This document shows, piece after piece, positions 62,496 through 64,000 of a stretch of 64,000 bases of DNA (the stretch's first letter is position 1; every line of letters begins with the position of its first letter). Source of the DNA: Gluconacetobacter asukensis (GTDB taxonomy: Bacteria > Pseudomonadota > Alphaproteobacteria > Acetobacterales > Acetobacteraceae); NCBI RefSeq assembly GCF_014174375.1, contig NZ_JABEQE010000011.1:1-64000 (forward strand), read 5' to 3'. The notes under the pieces were generated by a model. The model searched no databases. It was not told where the DNA came from and saw only the letters and a program-made list of their open reading frames with translations. The position numbers were made by a program, and so were the translations under genes.

Positions 62496-63509
62496 ATGAA
62501 TCGTACAGAAAACAGAAAGAAATTGATCGTTGTCCTCGGCATGCATCGCAGCGGAACCAGCGCCATAACATGCGGCTTGCAGGCGCTGGGAGTCTCGCTG
62601 GGCGACCATCTGATGCCGCCTGCCGGAGATAATGGTAAAGGGTTCTGGGAAGATATCGATATTGTTGCCTTGAATTCCGAGATGCTTGCGGTGCTCGGGT
62701 GCAGTTGGCATGCGCTGCGATCCATAACCGATCAGGATGTCGAATTTCTTTGTGCTCACGGGTATATTTCAAAATCAATTCAACTGTTGAATGAAAAAAC
62801 CGCGAATGCGCCTGTATTCGGTTTCAAGGACCCTCGGACCACGAAACTACTTCCGTTCTGGAAGCGGGTTTTTGAAAAATCATCTTTTGATGTCGAATAT
62901 ATTCTCGCCAGTCGCAATCCTTTGAGCGTTGTCGAGTCTCTTGGAAAAAGGGATCATTTTTCAAGGGAAAAATCATATATGTTGTGGCTTGAATATACCA
63001 TGACGGCCCTGTGTGCCGTTGGTTCGGGCCGCGCCCTTCCGGTCGATTACGACAGGCTCATATCCTTCCCGGAAGAAGAACTGGAACGTGTTTCGGATTG
63101 GCTCGGTCTTCTTCTCATCAGGGAAGAAGTCGAAAGATATTGCCGCGATTTTCTCGAAAAAAGCCTGCGTCATACGCATTTCGATGCCGAGCATGTCTAT
63201 GCGGACGAGGCGGCGATGCCTTTGGTCAAGGAAGTCTATGCCTTTCTTCTCGACCTGCAGGCCGGGAAAATCCGCCTGGAGGATGGCATGATGTCGGGTC
63301 TGTTCCACGAATGGAAAGGCAGGCTCGACCGCATGCAGCCTCTCCTGAAACTGATCGACAGGCAGGAAATTCGGATTTCAAGCGCGCATGAGAAAATTGA
63401 ATCCTTCGAAAGGAAGGGTCAGATCGTTTCCAGAGCCGTTGGAAAAATAAGGGGACTGGGGAGAAGGACGGAGTTTTTCATCCGTGCGCATTTTCCGTCA
63501 GTCTCCTAA
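62496..63509 (+). CDS. Sulfotransferase-family protein
   Basis: 337 residues. The 5'-PSB (PAPS-binding) loop is VLGMHRSGTSAITCGLQALG near residue 15; FGFKDPRTTKLLPFWKRV and LASRNPLSVVESLGKRD supply the 3'-phosphate-binding region. Long C-terminal helix. The acceptor is unknown; bacterial relatives modify cell-surface glycans or act beside glycosyltransferases. The gene is visibly AT-richer than its neighbours. An earlier GTG at 62484 could add four residues. Its stop overlaps the convergent priA stop in the bases CTAA. Confidence 0.8.
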   Translation: MNRTENRKKLIVVLGMHRSGTSAITCGLQALGVSLGDHLMPPAGDNGKGFWEDIDIVALNSEMLAVLGCSWHALRSITDQDVEFLCAHGYISKSIQLLNEKTANAPVFGFKDPRTTKLLPFWKRVFEKSSFDVEYILASRNPLSVVESLGKRDHFSREKSYMLWLEYTMTALCAVGSGRALPVDYDRLISFPEEELERVSDWLGLLLIREEVERYCRDFLEKSLRHTHFDAEHVYADEAAMPLVKEVYAFLLDLQAGKIRLEDGMMSGLFHEWKGRLDRMQPLLKLIDRQEIRISSAHEKIESFERKGQIVSRAVGKIRGLGRRTEFFIRAHFPSVS

Positions 63510-64000
63510 AGGAACGAGACGGGATCGATATCGACATCGATCCGCGCGCCGCGTTCCGGTGCTACCCGCTCCAGCCATTGCCGCACGATCGGTTGCAGCG
63601 CGATCTCGCGTCGCGCGCGCAGCAGCAGCCGCCGGCGGTGGCGGCCGCGCAGGATGGCCAGGGGGGCCGGCGCCGGGCCCAGGACCTGCATGCCCTCGCC
63701 GCGCGGGGCGCTGGCCCCCAGGGCGCGGGCGGTGGCATCGGCGGCTTCCGGCGTGTCGGCACTGACGATCAGCGCTGCCAGGCGCCCGAACGGGGGCCAG
63801 AAGCCGGGGTGGCGCTGCTCGGCCTCCTGCCGCATGAAACTGGCAAAATCGCCCGAGACAAGGGCCTGCATCACCGGATGTTCGGTGCAGTAGCTTTGCA
63901 GCAGGACCGTGCCCGGCGCCTCGGCGCGGCCTGCGCGGCCGGCGACCTGGTGCAGCAGCTGCACCGTACGTTCCGCCGCGCGCAGGTCGCCGCCGCCCAG
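63506..64000 (-). CDS. priA: Primosomal protein N' (PriA helicase), C-terminal part
   Basis: The last 164 codons only; the gene continues past the right edge. TVQLLHQVAGRAGRAEAPG is helicase motif VI of PriA, then TVLLQSYCTEHPVM and the C-terminal domain (HPGFWPPFGRLAALIVSAD, RHRRRLLLRARREIALQPIV, IDVDIDPVSFL). PriA restarts collapsed replication forks. The stop overlaps the sulfotransferase stop. Confidence 0.93.
   Translation of the reverse strand: MGGGDLRAAERTVQLLHQVAGRAGRAEAPGTVLLQSYCTEHPVMQALVSGDFASFMRQEAEQRHPGFWPPFGRLAALIVSADTPEAADATARALGASAPRGEGMQVLGPAPAPLAILRGRHRRRLLLRARREIALQPIVRQWLERVAPERGARIDVDIDPVSFL

Noticed and set aside
1-64000. tRNA, rRNA, CRISPR, prophage and riboswitch search by eye
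   Set aside because: I saw no tRNA-like T-loop context outside coding sequence, no rRNA, no array of spaced repeats, no phage structural genes and no leader I could match to a known riboswitch.

Overview
The window is about 67% GC, packed with genes on both strands, and reads as the chromosome of an alphaproteobacterium. A member of the Acetobacteraceae (Gluconacetobacter/Komagataeibacter-like) is my best guess. The guess rests on the high GC, an IS5-family transposase tail at the left edge, and the mix of TonB/FecIR, D-amino-acid catabolism and IscS-paralogue genes. This is inference from content; there is no rRNA or tRNA gene here to confirm it.

Layout. 1-5.9 kb: a transposase remnant, then a leftward heavy-metal-type RND efflux operon (adaptor, pump, outer-membrane channel). 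6.7-12.1 kb: an M61 peptidase, a TRIC-type channel, and a tungstate/molybdate importer made of a WtpA-like binding protein plus a fused permease-ATPase. 12.1-15.1 kb: a MocR regulator divergent from an UrcA-like protein and a PhzF-like isomerase. 15.2-21.7 kb: a cell-surface signalling module (FecI sigma, FecR anti-sigma, STN-type TonB receptor) next to a secreted PhoD phosphodiesterase. 21.8-26.9 kb: an amino-acid module (alanine racemase, D-amino-acid dehydrogenase, threonine aldolase, LysE exporter) with a divergent Lrp regulator. 27-36.3 kb: mixed genes including a CHAD protein, a Kir-type K+ channel, a Cache chemoreceptor, a heme-oxygenase-like monooxygenase and bacterioferritin sharing a Fur-box-like site, an M29 aminopeptidase and a Rieske protein. 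36.2-38.7 kb: DUF4186, tyrS, an alpha/beta hydrolase. 39.3-43.1 kb: two tandem cysteine desulfurases, an adrenodoxin-type ferredoxin and mnmA. 43.2-52.6 kb: a GST, a glycosyltransferase, a COG0523 GTPase coupled to a WD40 protein, a ClC antiporter, two tandem CDF metal exporters and a flavoprotein. 52.8-54.3 kb: an AT-richer island (GNAT, LysE, NTF2-like). 54.5-62 kb: a beta-propeller diguanylate cyclase, an ArsR regulator divergent from an Old Yellow Enzyme, a YqjI/YqjH-like metal-sensor and ferric-chelate-reductase pair, and a royal-jelly/SMP-30-like protein. 62.5-64 kb: an AT-richer sulfotransferase and the 3' end of priA.

Metal handling recurs: RND efflux, W/Mo uptake, iron storage and heme use, Fe-S assembly, a COG0523 chaperone-like GTPase, two CDF exporters, and a YqjI-like sensor. 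I found no prophage, CRISPR array, toxin-antitoxin pair or biosynthetic cluster. The less expected signals are regulatory or structural: the Fur-box-like site at 32345, the GATATATC operator at 59380, a dispersed hairpin repeat with two copies (25.0 and 33.0 kb), a palindromic element that has overwritten the end of mnmA, and several conserved-looking but poorly described gene partnerships.
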